Origin: Megalopta genalis
Lineage: Eukaryota; Arthropoda; Insecta; Hymenoptera; Halictidae
Length of the DNA stretch: 64,000 nt
Assembly (NCBI RefSeq): GCF_051020955.1
Contig: NC_135018.1
Span: 12,353,439 to 12,417,438, forward strand
Reading direction: 5' to 3'
The notes beneath the pieces are model-generated. The model was not told the DNA's origin. It ran no database searches and saw only the letters and a list, made by a program, of their open reading frames with translations. The position numbers and the translations under genes are program-made. This document shows positions 14,801 to 26,900 of this stretch, piece after piece. Numbering within the stretch: the first letter of the stretch is position 1; every line of letters starts with the position of its first letter.

Positions 14801-17800
14801 AACTTTAGTGAACTGATAGCGATCGGAAGCCGTCCCTGGGCAATTGAGTTTCCGAACTCGCATGGGTGGATTGATGTACAGGTAACTCTAAACGCAGGAA
14901 TGCTTATCAGCACGTGAAGAGTGAAAGGGGAAATTGAACCTTGCGGTGATCTATCGTTAGGCAAATACATACCCAATCTTTCCATAAATATGTAACAAGT
15001 ATCGATAAGCTTTAGAAATTTGGACATATTTTATTTTATCAAGTAAAACTTCTTTGAACGTATGTTATAATGAAAATCGCTGAAAATCGATAGAAATCTA
15101 GATAAACATATTTTTATTATCTTTATTAAATAGTAGTCATTCTTATTTTATTGCAATACACTAATCTTTCGCTAGATTTTGAAATTCGTTTTTATTACGA
15201 TACATTCGAGTAAAGGATTTTTAAAGTGCAAAAGAGTTAAAGTAAAATCTGTTTTTGTCTCATTGATTACATGACTTTACTTTCGTAAGCATTTATCTGG
15301 TTGACAATGGCCATTTCACGTGTTTCGTAAATAATTATTACACTCTGAATAGGCAACCGTTTCCCGACAATACATTCACTTTAACGATCAACAACCTGAC
15401 AAGTACGGGAAATGGAAAACGGGGCGTTAATAACTTTCGAAATAGTTTTATCGTTTCGATCAGCGATAAGTAAATTACGTTTCTTACTCAAGTATTTATC
15501 GGCCCGACCATTGCCTCTTCTCTCTCAATTTACGTTACAGTGACGAGAAAATAGAGCGCGCACAGGCTTTACGAATTACAGAGAATTTTCCAGGCCGTGG
15601 AAACCATTTGTTTGCAACGACAATTTATTTCCTATTGTACGAAATTATAAATTGCGTTTCATTATTCGCCCGGCACACACGAAAGTGTAATATTAACCGG
15701 ATTCACGTTAATTAATCAAGCGTGATTATTCGTGCGCTTCACGTTACACATCGAGACACTTTGTAATTACTTATTTCCGGTTTCTCGAGAAACTTCAGTG
15801 CAGGAATATTATTGCAAATCACGTCTATTTTCACAAATGAATTTTCCAATTAATTCAAATTAAGAACAAATTGACACGTACTTTGCACGAATTTTGAATA
15901 CAATATAGTATGAACGTTCTTTCTCGCACTTTTTCAAGGATGTAAATTGCTCAATGCTTCGTTTGATTTCGTGTCAATTCGCGGGAAATGTAATCTGATT
16001 TCTCATTTCTCGAGAAACAAACGATATCGGTGGATCGGGAACATTGCAGGAAAATGATTTCGTCCCGCGATTTGTAACGATGTTATCGGATAAACGCCGG
16101 TAAATCCATTGAAAACCATTCCCGCCGCCGAGATTTGTCGGAAAAGATTAGATTGACTTAAGCCTCGAGGAACCGGGGAAACATTCGAGAAATCCAGACA
16201 ACGAAGTTCCTGTGGAAACTTGAAAGGGAACGAACCCGAACCTCGGAAGACCCGCAAGTCGAGATGATACCTTGATTACTTAGGCGGTGGGAAGTATTGA
16301 TTTCATCGGGCGACGCAATTCACGGGTTTCCGTCCCATTAAACGGCCGGCCTAATAGTAGCCAAGAAGATCCACGAAGAAACTATTTCGTTTCCCCCGCG
16401 ACTGTTGTTCGGATTGTTTGTACAAACTTGAACAACGTCGACAGATTCGACAGCTTCCGGTTATTTTGATCTTCGCAAGACTTTTCACGGTAGATGCGAG
16501 GTAGAAGAAATTTTGTGTTTTCTCGTGAAACGTTTATGCTTCAATCTTACTTTGAACAAAGGTTTTTGAAACATCTTATGGTTTCTTTCAATCCGTAATA
16601 TCGTTTTCCTTAACTTTAGACATCTATGTACTTCTGAACACCAGTACGTGTCGTGCAAGCTTTCCTAGAAAAAAAACAATTGAATATTGGAGCATGGTCA
16701 GCACAGTCACCGTATGTCCTGTGCAGATGTTACGTATTCAAGTTGATAACGAAATATAGCGTCGAACACTGCTATCCGACAACACTTCATTGTCCGTTTC
16801 AACTGTCTGCGGTCAAATTTGTAGCTTCTTTTACAGGAATCGAAGAGAAATACTTTTTTACGTTGTGTAGCAATCAAGATCTCGCATTTTGGATAATGTC
16901 AGATTAATTTTGTATATATTGTCAATCGCATTTTATGAAACAAATACACAGAGTTGAATGAACGAAGAACGAAAATTCTCAGCGAAGAACATAACGAATG
17001 ATAATATCGAACGCGATAATCTCAATCACATATTTTTTGTTCGAGCGATTACTTTCTTTCAAACGTTCGTACTAGCGCATCATTACTAATAGCAGGCTCG
17101 TCGCTTTATCGTATCCAATCATCCTGGATCCAATCATTTCCTGTGCTCACAGAAATACGAACACAAATACATTGATTTCTGTAATAACCGAACGAGAAAG
17201 CTTTGCAAACGAGTTGGAAACGCATGGAGCAGCGTGTCGACACGGTTCTGTAATTGAATTAATGAATCAGCGTTCCTCGGTGCAGGGGAATTCAGAGAGA
17301 CTTTAATTTGTCTGCAAGCCGGTCAGGTGTTAATTTTTCCAAATTTTCCAAACCGATGAGTTTACAACATTTGAAACAATGCAGCGCCCGACCAGTTTAT
17401 CCAGTTCGCGATACGTCACGACGTTTCGCGACGAGAATAGAAATAAAAGCGCTCGCGTTTCGACAGCGATTTAGCTGGCGCAGCCAGCTGAATGATTAGC
17501 TCCTCTTTAATCGACGCGACGACGGCTTAATCGTGCCACGACGACCCGTTTCAGGTTTGGTGAAGCTACGAGAGCTCGTCAGGTCGCCGAAGTCTCGGGA
17601 GATCGAGGTTAACCTCAGGCAGGCCGACCCGGATTCCTACCGGCAGGTTCTCTCCGAGATGAAAAGCAAGGAAATACGGAATCTCATCGTGGATACTAGA
17701 CCGGAGCACATGCATCATTTTCTACGAATGGTAACTGCATATTCCTCTATCGATTTCCACGGGTTTCGATAACCTCAGGCGCGTCTACAATGTAAATATA

Positions 17801-20634
17801 TCCAAGATGTTACCCATTCCCCACGGGTAATATTACTTACAATATTTACTCCCGCGGGAGGTGCAGATTGTGGGATATCGCTGTTCTCCGCTAACGTCTG
17901 AATAATACAATACCCTGGAAATTTTATTTCATTCCTCGACCGCTTACAGTAACTGCTCGAACGATTCGCGAACTCTCGTATGAGCGTCTAATCTCACGCG
18001 TCATTTGTTACTATAACTTTGGGAGTAATTATTGGATCATTGGGAACATTCGTGCCCGATTTCAATATTACATCATCGAATTATTTATTTGTACAGTGCC
18101 CGAAATTTCCATAAAGCCACCTGATGTTTTGGTGAAATCTGCTAATTATTCCATAGCAATGAAACAGTGGTGCACGAATAACACTTTAGAATTAATATAA
18201 GAAACCATATAGATGATTACATTCATAAATATAATATTTATTTAGGAGCAAATGTAACGTTATATATTGCACCAAAAAGCAAGTACGAAATTTTCATAAA
18301 GCCACGCGAATGATGCTACGCGATGAAATTTTCAACATGCGCATTAGTTATCGAAATCTACAAAATGCATTTTTTTCAATTTTCGTTATAGATTCAGATA
18401 AAAAGTTAAAAAACAATAGCTTTTTATTATCTTTCACCACTCCAAGCAATGGCAAAATGAAAAAGAGTATTTTAATCAATGTCTAGTATATATGTATAAA
18501 CTAGTCCCTCTATCATCTAAAAAGAAATTCTAATCATTTAGTCCCCAGACTTAAAAAAAGTTATTCCGTTTTTAAAGATGTCCGAATATTAATGGGTGTC
18601 GCTGTATATAAGTTATCGAGATCTATAAAATGCATTTTTTAAATTTTCCTTGCAGGCTCAGACAAAAAAGTTTGAAGAACGTCATTTTTTAATTTTGTTA
18701 TCATCCTAATCAATTTCTGAAAACGATTTTTTAACCATTGTCTCGTAAACTAATCCATCTAACACCTCAACAAAATTTAGATCGCTTGGTCCAATTGTAA
18801 AGATATTATATTGTTGTAAAAGGTAAAATATGTAATATTGCCCTGTTACTTTAAAAATTGCATATTTTCTATAATTAATTCCATAATAAATAGTAAAAAA
18901 TATTTTTTGCAATTGCAATCATTTTTATCAGATGATCTTATGTATCTACCGTACACACATAAAAGCTCATTTTCATCGTCTTGATAGCATAATAGTTAAA
19001 ATTTAGTGAAGAACGGTTAACACATTATTTTACTAAATTTGTATGAGTCTCTGTTAAAAAAAGATCTTCACAGACCACTTTTTTTCGCAGAGTATACTAT
19101 TCGAATTTAAAATCGTTTTTCAGAAGGTAAGGTTACAGTTTTACAATCATACTTATGAAAATTTGTTATTCAAAATAATTGAAAAAAAAAACGAAAATGG
19201 ACCTTCTTAAAGCTTCTAACCGTCAAATCAATTATATTAAAAACGGTTACACATTGTTTGTTTCGAAACAGTACATAAAATGTGGTATCATTGTTATAAA
19301 TATCTCAAAACACAATTCTAAGAACTTTTTCACGCAGAGGAATTCTGTTTTAGTGGATGCCGAGAATATTGGTCATACAGAAACAGCATTAAACAACAAG
19401 TGCACCGTTCTCACTGTTTCAAAACAGGTTTTGTGAAAAGTTATGCCAAAAGAAACTACACAATGTCATTGATAACCCGTGTAAAAAGGCTCGAGAAGAA
19501 ATTATCCACACAGTTAAAAGGTTAAAAAACATCGGTTCAAACTGTCTCAGATCAAAGTAAACACTGTGAAAAGGTAACTTGACCATTTTCTCACACCGCA
19601 TCGATAAATCCCTGTGAAAGTCGGATCACCCGCTTTATTTAGTTCATGTCAACGCAACGGGATTGCGCCGACAAGTATTCAAAAAATAATATCGGTCGGT
19701 AATAAATCGTTGCGCGTACTTACTTTCAGATCCTGCAGCTGCAAATGAACGACTACAAGTACCATTATCTCTTCACGACTTTCGTAAGTACCATCGACCG
19801 GACGAGAAACGGCCGAAGTCGCAGCAACTCGAAAATGAGAGCTCGTCTGCGCCTTTTCCAGGATATCGAGACCTTCGACCTCGAGGACTTCAAGTACAAT
19901 TTCGTCAATATCACTGCCTTCCGTCTGGTCGACGCGGAGGACGTCGGTGTGCGCGGTATACTGAGGGACATGGAGCGCTACCAACCATCCGGGAATACGA
20001 TCCTCAACAAATCGAGAGTTATACAGGTAAGATTTACGTGAGTCAAGACCTTCCGGCGATCAAATAACACCGTCTCAAATGTTTGCCCGATTCAATGCTG
20101 CATGGATCCTCCGGAACTCGTCCGGGTGAAACGTGACGAGTTTACTTCTGCTCCTGCGATCGGTTCGCTCGAGCAGAAGGACACGCAGGATATCCGAGGA
20201 TACAGATATGAGGCCAGATAAATAGATTTATCGATTCACTGATTACAAAACTTTAGGGACAGTATATTCCCAGCCGTGTAATATAACAGTGCAACGTAAA
20301 CGGTCACTTCTTTCGATCAGCCAGCTGTGATGTTCTGTCCCCGCTGAGTCCTTAAAATGGTAGTTAGCTTGCTATTGACATGAACAAAACAAGTGCTTTT
20401 GGCAACTGTAAGAAACATAGGCTGCGGATTTTTATGCAAAATTATCTGCTGTCGTTGCAATGTACTGGAACCAAGTAATTTATTTTTTAATCAATCAAAA
20501 AGATTAATGATAACGTCTAGTGACGAAATAAATAAAAAGAAAGCAGAGTTTCATCTTAGGCTTGTTAGAGAATTCATCATTAATAGTTCCTTCGTGCGCC
20601 CTTACTTAGATTCGGGGATATTTTGCGAACGGTT

Positions 20635-20683
<49 letters not shown>

Positions 20684-23600
20684 TGTCAATGGTCTCACTT
20701 ACAACTTGGGACAGCTCTCCGTAGATCAGTAAAAATTTGAATCAAATCTGGTTTGCGAAAGCGTTCTTTCTGAAACCTTTGACAAATAATTACCTATAGA
20801 CGTGTCCACGATGCGAGTAGCTACAGGATATCTCGGAAAACTGGTGGAGAATGAGGGTGAAAATGAAGTTCATATGATTTGAAAATCTTTGTGCCAGTCA
20901 ACTGAGCTAATCGGGTACTTTCGAAATCGATATTCTTCCATTGAGTCAATAAAATCTACAATGATTCAAAATCATATAGATGTCCGAACATCGCTTAAAT
21001 TCAGAGGCGTGTCCGGGATACCCTCTTTGTCTGCAATATTTTTAATAACCAAGTAGACTCGTCAATTTTTCTTCTTTTTCTTTTCATGTATCTTTTCTCT
21101 CTTTCTTCTTTTCTTTACTATGTTCGTTCAACTGAATTTGCATCTTTGTTATGACTAATGAGATTCATTACCCGTATACAATAAATAATAGTAACAACAA
21201 TCGTAGGTGATGCCGACGCAGTCATCTGTCGAGCAGAAGCGTTGAAAAACCGTGTCTATTTTCCCTACTAAACGCCGAAACAGTCGTTTGGTCCTGCGAC
21301 GCGATACTTTATTGATCGTAAAACGCGCGCGAGTAACGAGGCCGACGTCGAAACGGTGGAACACGTGTCACCTCGCAGCTGTGGATGTAAAACAATGCGA
21401 TGAGGAAAAAGCCCGCTCGGAAACGGACCGTTAGAGTCCGCGCAGTCGATACCAGGCGAACGTTTCATACAGCCATAAAATAATTTGAAAGCATCCGGGC
21501 GCGCGCGCCGGAACTGTGGCCAATGGGCTTGAACGCTGCCGAACAAGTTCGTTCAAGCGCGCCGATGAGGAGGCACGAGCGAAACTAGCAACGCCTGGCT
21601 TAACTGCTCGCGTGTCCTCGGCTGTACGACGAGACGAATTACTTAACTAGATGAGAAGCTTAGACGTTCTCTGAAAACCTATTTTTAATATACATAAACG
21701 GAAGCGATTGCTAAATGTAGTTGCAACTTGTAGCTTTCGGGAGACGGAAAACAAAAGTAGTGACCTTGAAAAATGATCCAAAATTGTCGTGTCTTGTACA
21801 ACATGGTTTGAAGAGAGCTTTGAGATAATTATGCACGGTAAAAGTCGCGAGACGACTTCAAATAAGAATAACTTGAAAAATAATTATCTGAAATTTTATT
21901 TCTTTCTATATTAATGATACAATTTAAAGGAATTACGAATTTCTCAAATATTTTCGCGAATTTTGCTCCACCCTGCATATATATATATGATAGGAGAGTT
22001 CTGATAAGTTCAACTATAACGAACCGAAAATGACTTTGAAAATGATATATATATATGCAGGGTGGAGCAAAATTCGCGAAAATATTTGAGAAATTCGTAA
22101 TTCCTTTAAATTGTATCATTAATATAGAAAGAAATAAAATTTCAGATAATTATTTTTCAAGTTATATATATATATATATCATTTTCAAAGTCATTTTCGG
22201 TTCGTTATAGTTGAACTTATCAGAACTCTCCGTTATACAAATTTCTGGTGGCTACATCAAAGGAAGCAGGAACGTCCGAGTCCGTAAAACGAGCATGCAG
22301 GATTCAACGTTCAGCTTGCAGACGATCTGCAATTCACGTAGACTTCATTCCTTGGAATCTCACTGGGGGACCCTCTACTACATTATGAATGTTGTAGAAT
22401 GACTTTTCGCCGCTCCTACCCTTCTACTATTACCAAAACAACGTACGACATTGTACAACTTTGCATCATACATCGTTAAAGTTGCCTAATGAAACGCTAT
22501 CGCATTATAAATAATGTTGTGTTGATACTGCTACGGAAAAATACGGAATTCTATTAGTTTTTGTATGTCGGTACTAGGTACAGTAAATTCTCCCTAATTG
22601 ACGCTCAGATTGTGCACAAAAATGGGAAGAGGGGATCCGATTATTCGAGTCTTGCGGCCCGTTTTTATAATTGTTGACAATCGGTAACTATAAAAACGAG
22701 CCGCAAGGCTCGAATAATCGGATCCCCTCTTCCCAAATTGCCTATTTTTGTGTACGATCTGAGCGTCAATTAGAGAGAAGTTACTGTATATTGTAATAGC
22801 ATTGAGGGTCGCTTCTCTATATTCATTTATACGGATCTGTTAAAATCCATCGAGACAAGAATATCATAACCCATGCTATGAATAATTTGAAATTTTGCGT
22901 GAGATTCTAAAAATCTGCTATAGAAACATTTAAAATGCTCTAATATAAAGCCGAACAGCGATAACAAATATTCGACGATGTTATTTAGAAATATGACCTT
23001 GACAACATATTCGAGGGTCATTGAAAGTAGTGTGAAAGATAAACTTCTAAATAGTAATCATGTTCCTTTTATCAGCACGTAACATGTACTCGAATGAATT
23101 GGGAAAAGATACTCGAATGAATTGAGAAGCAAACAACAAGTATGCTTGAGTTTTAAACTTACAAGTGAAGTAAATATTTTTAGGGGGTTATATTATTTTT
23201 CGACCAAAGTAGGGGGATCTCTTAACCAAATGGCGGATGTTGTAGGACCGAGGCTAAAAACGGATACGCCGAGCTGCGTGTGCTTACGACGCGTGAACTC
23301 TTTAATATTTTTTCTCGATTTACATGGAGATTAGAATGTTGCTGGGTTGGCTCACGCCCTCACGCCGTCTGCCGTCCGAAGACATTCTTGTAATCAGTGA
23401 AACACACTTCTATCCGCGCATGTATGAGGTGAAAATCAAATTGAACACGAAGGTCGTCCTAATCCATGAACTCATCTGTTTGCGCATGAATTTCCCGCTG
23501 TACGTCTCTGTCTGCGATGAAATGCAGTCATCGCAGACAGAGACGTTCGTCGTACACATCGTGTTTGGTCTCATTTTAATTGGAAGAATCTGACCACACA

Positions 23601-23795
23601 ATATATTAAAAAAAATTTCATCAGTAAAAAAATTATAAATATAAAGGTTAAGTCATCGTTTTTATCCTAGCATTTCTATGTATTCATATTAATGCACACC
23701 GGCATGCTGGCTGCTGCCTTGTTTTGCCGACTTCCCCGAGCTTCGTTCACTCCCTCCCACCCCCACTCTGTCACCCTCTCACTCTCTCTTCCTAT

Positions 23796-23842
<47 letters not shown>

Positions 23843-23855
23843 TCTTCCTATCCCT

Positions 23856-23913
<58 letters not shown>

Positions 23914-26900
23914 AGACTCGAATAATCGCGACTGATTGTCCTCGGATTACTGCGTTTTCAATTCCAAGCTCCGATCACTCTAAGGAGAATTTACTGAAGT
24001 ATGTACGGTTTTCTAGTTTACGAATTTGTTTCCATTCCATCGCTATAGAAACGATAGCTCGTGATTATTATTATTATAGCATTACGCTTTCAAATAGGTA
24101 TACTGCATAATAAACACAAACTAGGAATGGCTAGTGGACAAACAAAAAATTAGCTTACCAAAAAAGGATCATCAACGTATGTGTATTGCTTAATAATAAT
24201 ATATTGCCGCTTTGAATTTGAAACCTCCAGAAGGAGGTTCGCCAGCATTCTCGGTGTGACGAAACAAGCACGTTGCTAAAATTTCGGTATAATTTCTGAT
24301 TACCTACGGTGTTCTGTGGACGGGGGAACGTCTGTATCTAATAACGCCAAGTCCCCTTGCTGAAAATGCAAACGTGTGTCAGTGTTGACTCACAGATACC
24401 TTATTATTCCAGACAACGCGGTTCGTCAAGATAACCAGATTCGCGTAGGAATGTATATCCCTGTTCCGGCGCTCTCGGACCGGTCAAAACACCGACTTTT
24501 TCCGGCACGTTCCTTTCGCGTTATTATACATGCAAACAGGCCCGTGAACCCACTGCGATGCCGCGCCGTGAAAAATGATAATAACCGCGGGGGACTCGAT
24601 ACAGCCGAGAAATCGTCGCTAGAAATAACATCAGGAGCGACGCCTTTTCCAGCCCCGAAATCAAATAAACGCGCTGCCTTATGTAGCATATTCAAGTTCC
24701 CCGACGTTTGTTCGAAAGCGTTCTTTTCCTATGAGAACTCTCCGAGTCCCTCGAGACATTTCATCCTAGTAGAAAATTGCTAGACTCGCGGAATGTGCCG
24801 TCGGGCACTATTACCGTCTTAATAGAAATTTTATTGTTATATTTTCGGTCCTTCGAGCGAATGCGAAAGAGATGTTTTTCACAGAAAGTGAGGCATTCTT
24901 CTGAATAGTATCAATTATGCGAAATGTAATTGGCCATTTCGAGCTACAGCCGCAGTCGATCATTTTAAGAATTATTTAAACCGTTTGGATTTTGTTTGTA
25001 AAAATTGTGTTTGGTACTTTTCATCAAGTATTTGATTCTTCAAAATTAACACTCTTAGGAAGACACACATTTAATGAATATCTATTGGAAACATGTTCAA
25101 GCCTCTCGAGAATTAATTGCATCTATAATGTTCCATCGAAATTTCTTTACATCTAGAATTTATTTATGATAAATAAATTCTCACGTTCACCTTTTCTTAA
25201 AACATTTTTAAACGCTGGAGTCACCATGTTTTTAGGAGATTCGAGCGTTTAGAAATGTTCTAAGAGAAAAGGTGAAACGTGAGAACATAGTGATTTCTTC
25301 AGGTCGATACATAAATTTTTCAAGTAATATGTGTCAGAAATATTTTCTGTACAAGGTACGTAGTTAACGGAATGAAACAGAATACTCAGCTCAAAGGGAT
25401 ACTTGCGTCTTACTCGAAGTGAAATAAATTACAGTTTCGGATCGTTCATGGTAATAATTGAAGACACGCTTCCTCAGAATATCTCTTCGAGACGCTCGTT
25501 CAACCCGAATGATCGAATCCCATGAATCGTATCGATGAAAAGTAAATTCAATTAGCTCTGGAAATTTCTAGATGATACTGTCAAATGAATTTCTTTCCGT
25601 GTCCTTGCAGAAATTCATGGTAGAGCGGTGCTTGAGGTTTAATCGAGCAGTCGTCAGCGACGTAGTTTGCGGTATTTTCCCGACTCGCCACTCCCGGCGA
25701 GGCGAATACATCATTCCAACGGCAATTTCCGTGCTGGAAGAAAAAATACAAAAACGAGCTTTGAACAGAAAAATGAAGGAATACTTTCAACCGAGTCGCA
25801 CGGATTAAAGAACTCGAGAAGATTTAGGAGTCGCGGCGACGTAGGCGTTGGAAAAGAGTTTCTCAATTATGTGTATCCGTTACAACCACTAAAACCTCTG
25901 ACGCGGTGTTTTTTGATCACACTTAATGTGTCTCTGTCGCTCCGATGGAAATTTACGTTTTGTAACTTATAAAAATTACTAAACGAGGATAATTCTACTT
26001 ATTATCGCGGGTGTACGTTTTACTTCGGTATGTTTTCTCAACGAGATTAAAATAAATTTTTAAAAAAATTTTTCAACGAGAATGTATTCTCGTTGAAGCA
26101 AAAACCATTGTTGATCGATCTGATATTTTTAAGGATTTGAAAAATTGTTCCTCATAAAAAGTAAAAATAGCACCATTTTTCTTCTGACTCGATCGCCAAA
26201 GAACTGTCGTTCAAAAATGTTTCTAATATAATTTAACAAAAATTTAACATAACTGTATAATATATCGTATAATACTTATAATTAATAAATAATTTTATCA
26301 ATGCGCTAAAAAAAGTAAAGTAAAGGAAATAAAAGAAAGAAAGTTACAGTAGACTGAGAATAAATATAGATTTTACGATACCGCGCTTTTTTTACATTTA
26401 TCAGATTTCAGTAAGGTAGAAGTATAAACAAATCTATGTTTTTCAAAGCTAGATTCGTCGCGTTTTATCGATAAGGCTGATTCATCGAATTCGCGGATGA
26501 ATCGAAGCGTGGAATGGAGGTGGTTGACGTAGCTGTTTATTAACTGACAAAAATTCTGTGACGCGTTAGAGATACCGGGATAAATATACTGGCCACGCTT
26601 TTTACTGTTGACGCGGTCGGATAAGCCAGAAATATGTCGAACCGTATAGATTCCCGCGTGCAATCTGCAAAAATAAAAATAGCGACTGTTTTTACGACAC
26701 CTACTAACGCTGCACAACTCAGGATCTTGACGGCTTGTTTACCTTGTGGAAATCTATTTTCACACTTTCCGTGACGAAATTGTCTTTCGATCCACCGGAC
26801 GAATGAATTTTAAACGGTTCCGGAGTAAAATACAAAAACCATAAATTTTGTTGATACATCTGGAGCTTGGAAATAAAAGGTAAAAGAGACAATTAACTTT

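Larger units (their letters stand above)
2351..17554 (+). other. 15.2-kb intron of the receptor gene
   Basis: The boundaries are GT at 2351 and AG at 17553-17554. It holds a 22-bp-period duplication near 5301-5341, MITEs (9589-9786 and a lone end at 13299), a CT microsatellite (11751-11818), a non-LTR remnant (13772-14199), a putative ratchet splice site at 11980/11981 and several CpG-rich blocks (about 5890-6480, 7020-7600, 8920-9240, 12640-12980, 14460-14900). The stretches 2351-5280, 9800-11700 and 15000-17450 show nothing definable. Confidence 0.85.

Noticed and set aside
23692..23925. Ser/Leu-repeat frames
   Set aside because: Translation of a CT microsatellite.
24376..24783. 135-codon open frame
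   Set aside because: CpG-rich sequence with overlapping antisense frame; no family resemblance.
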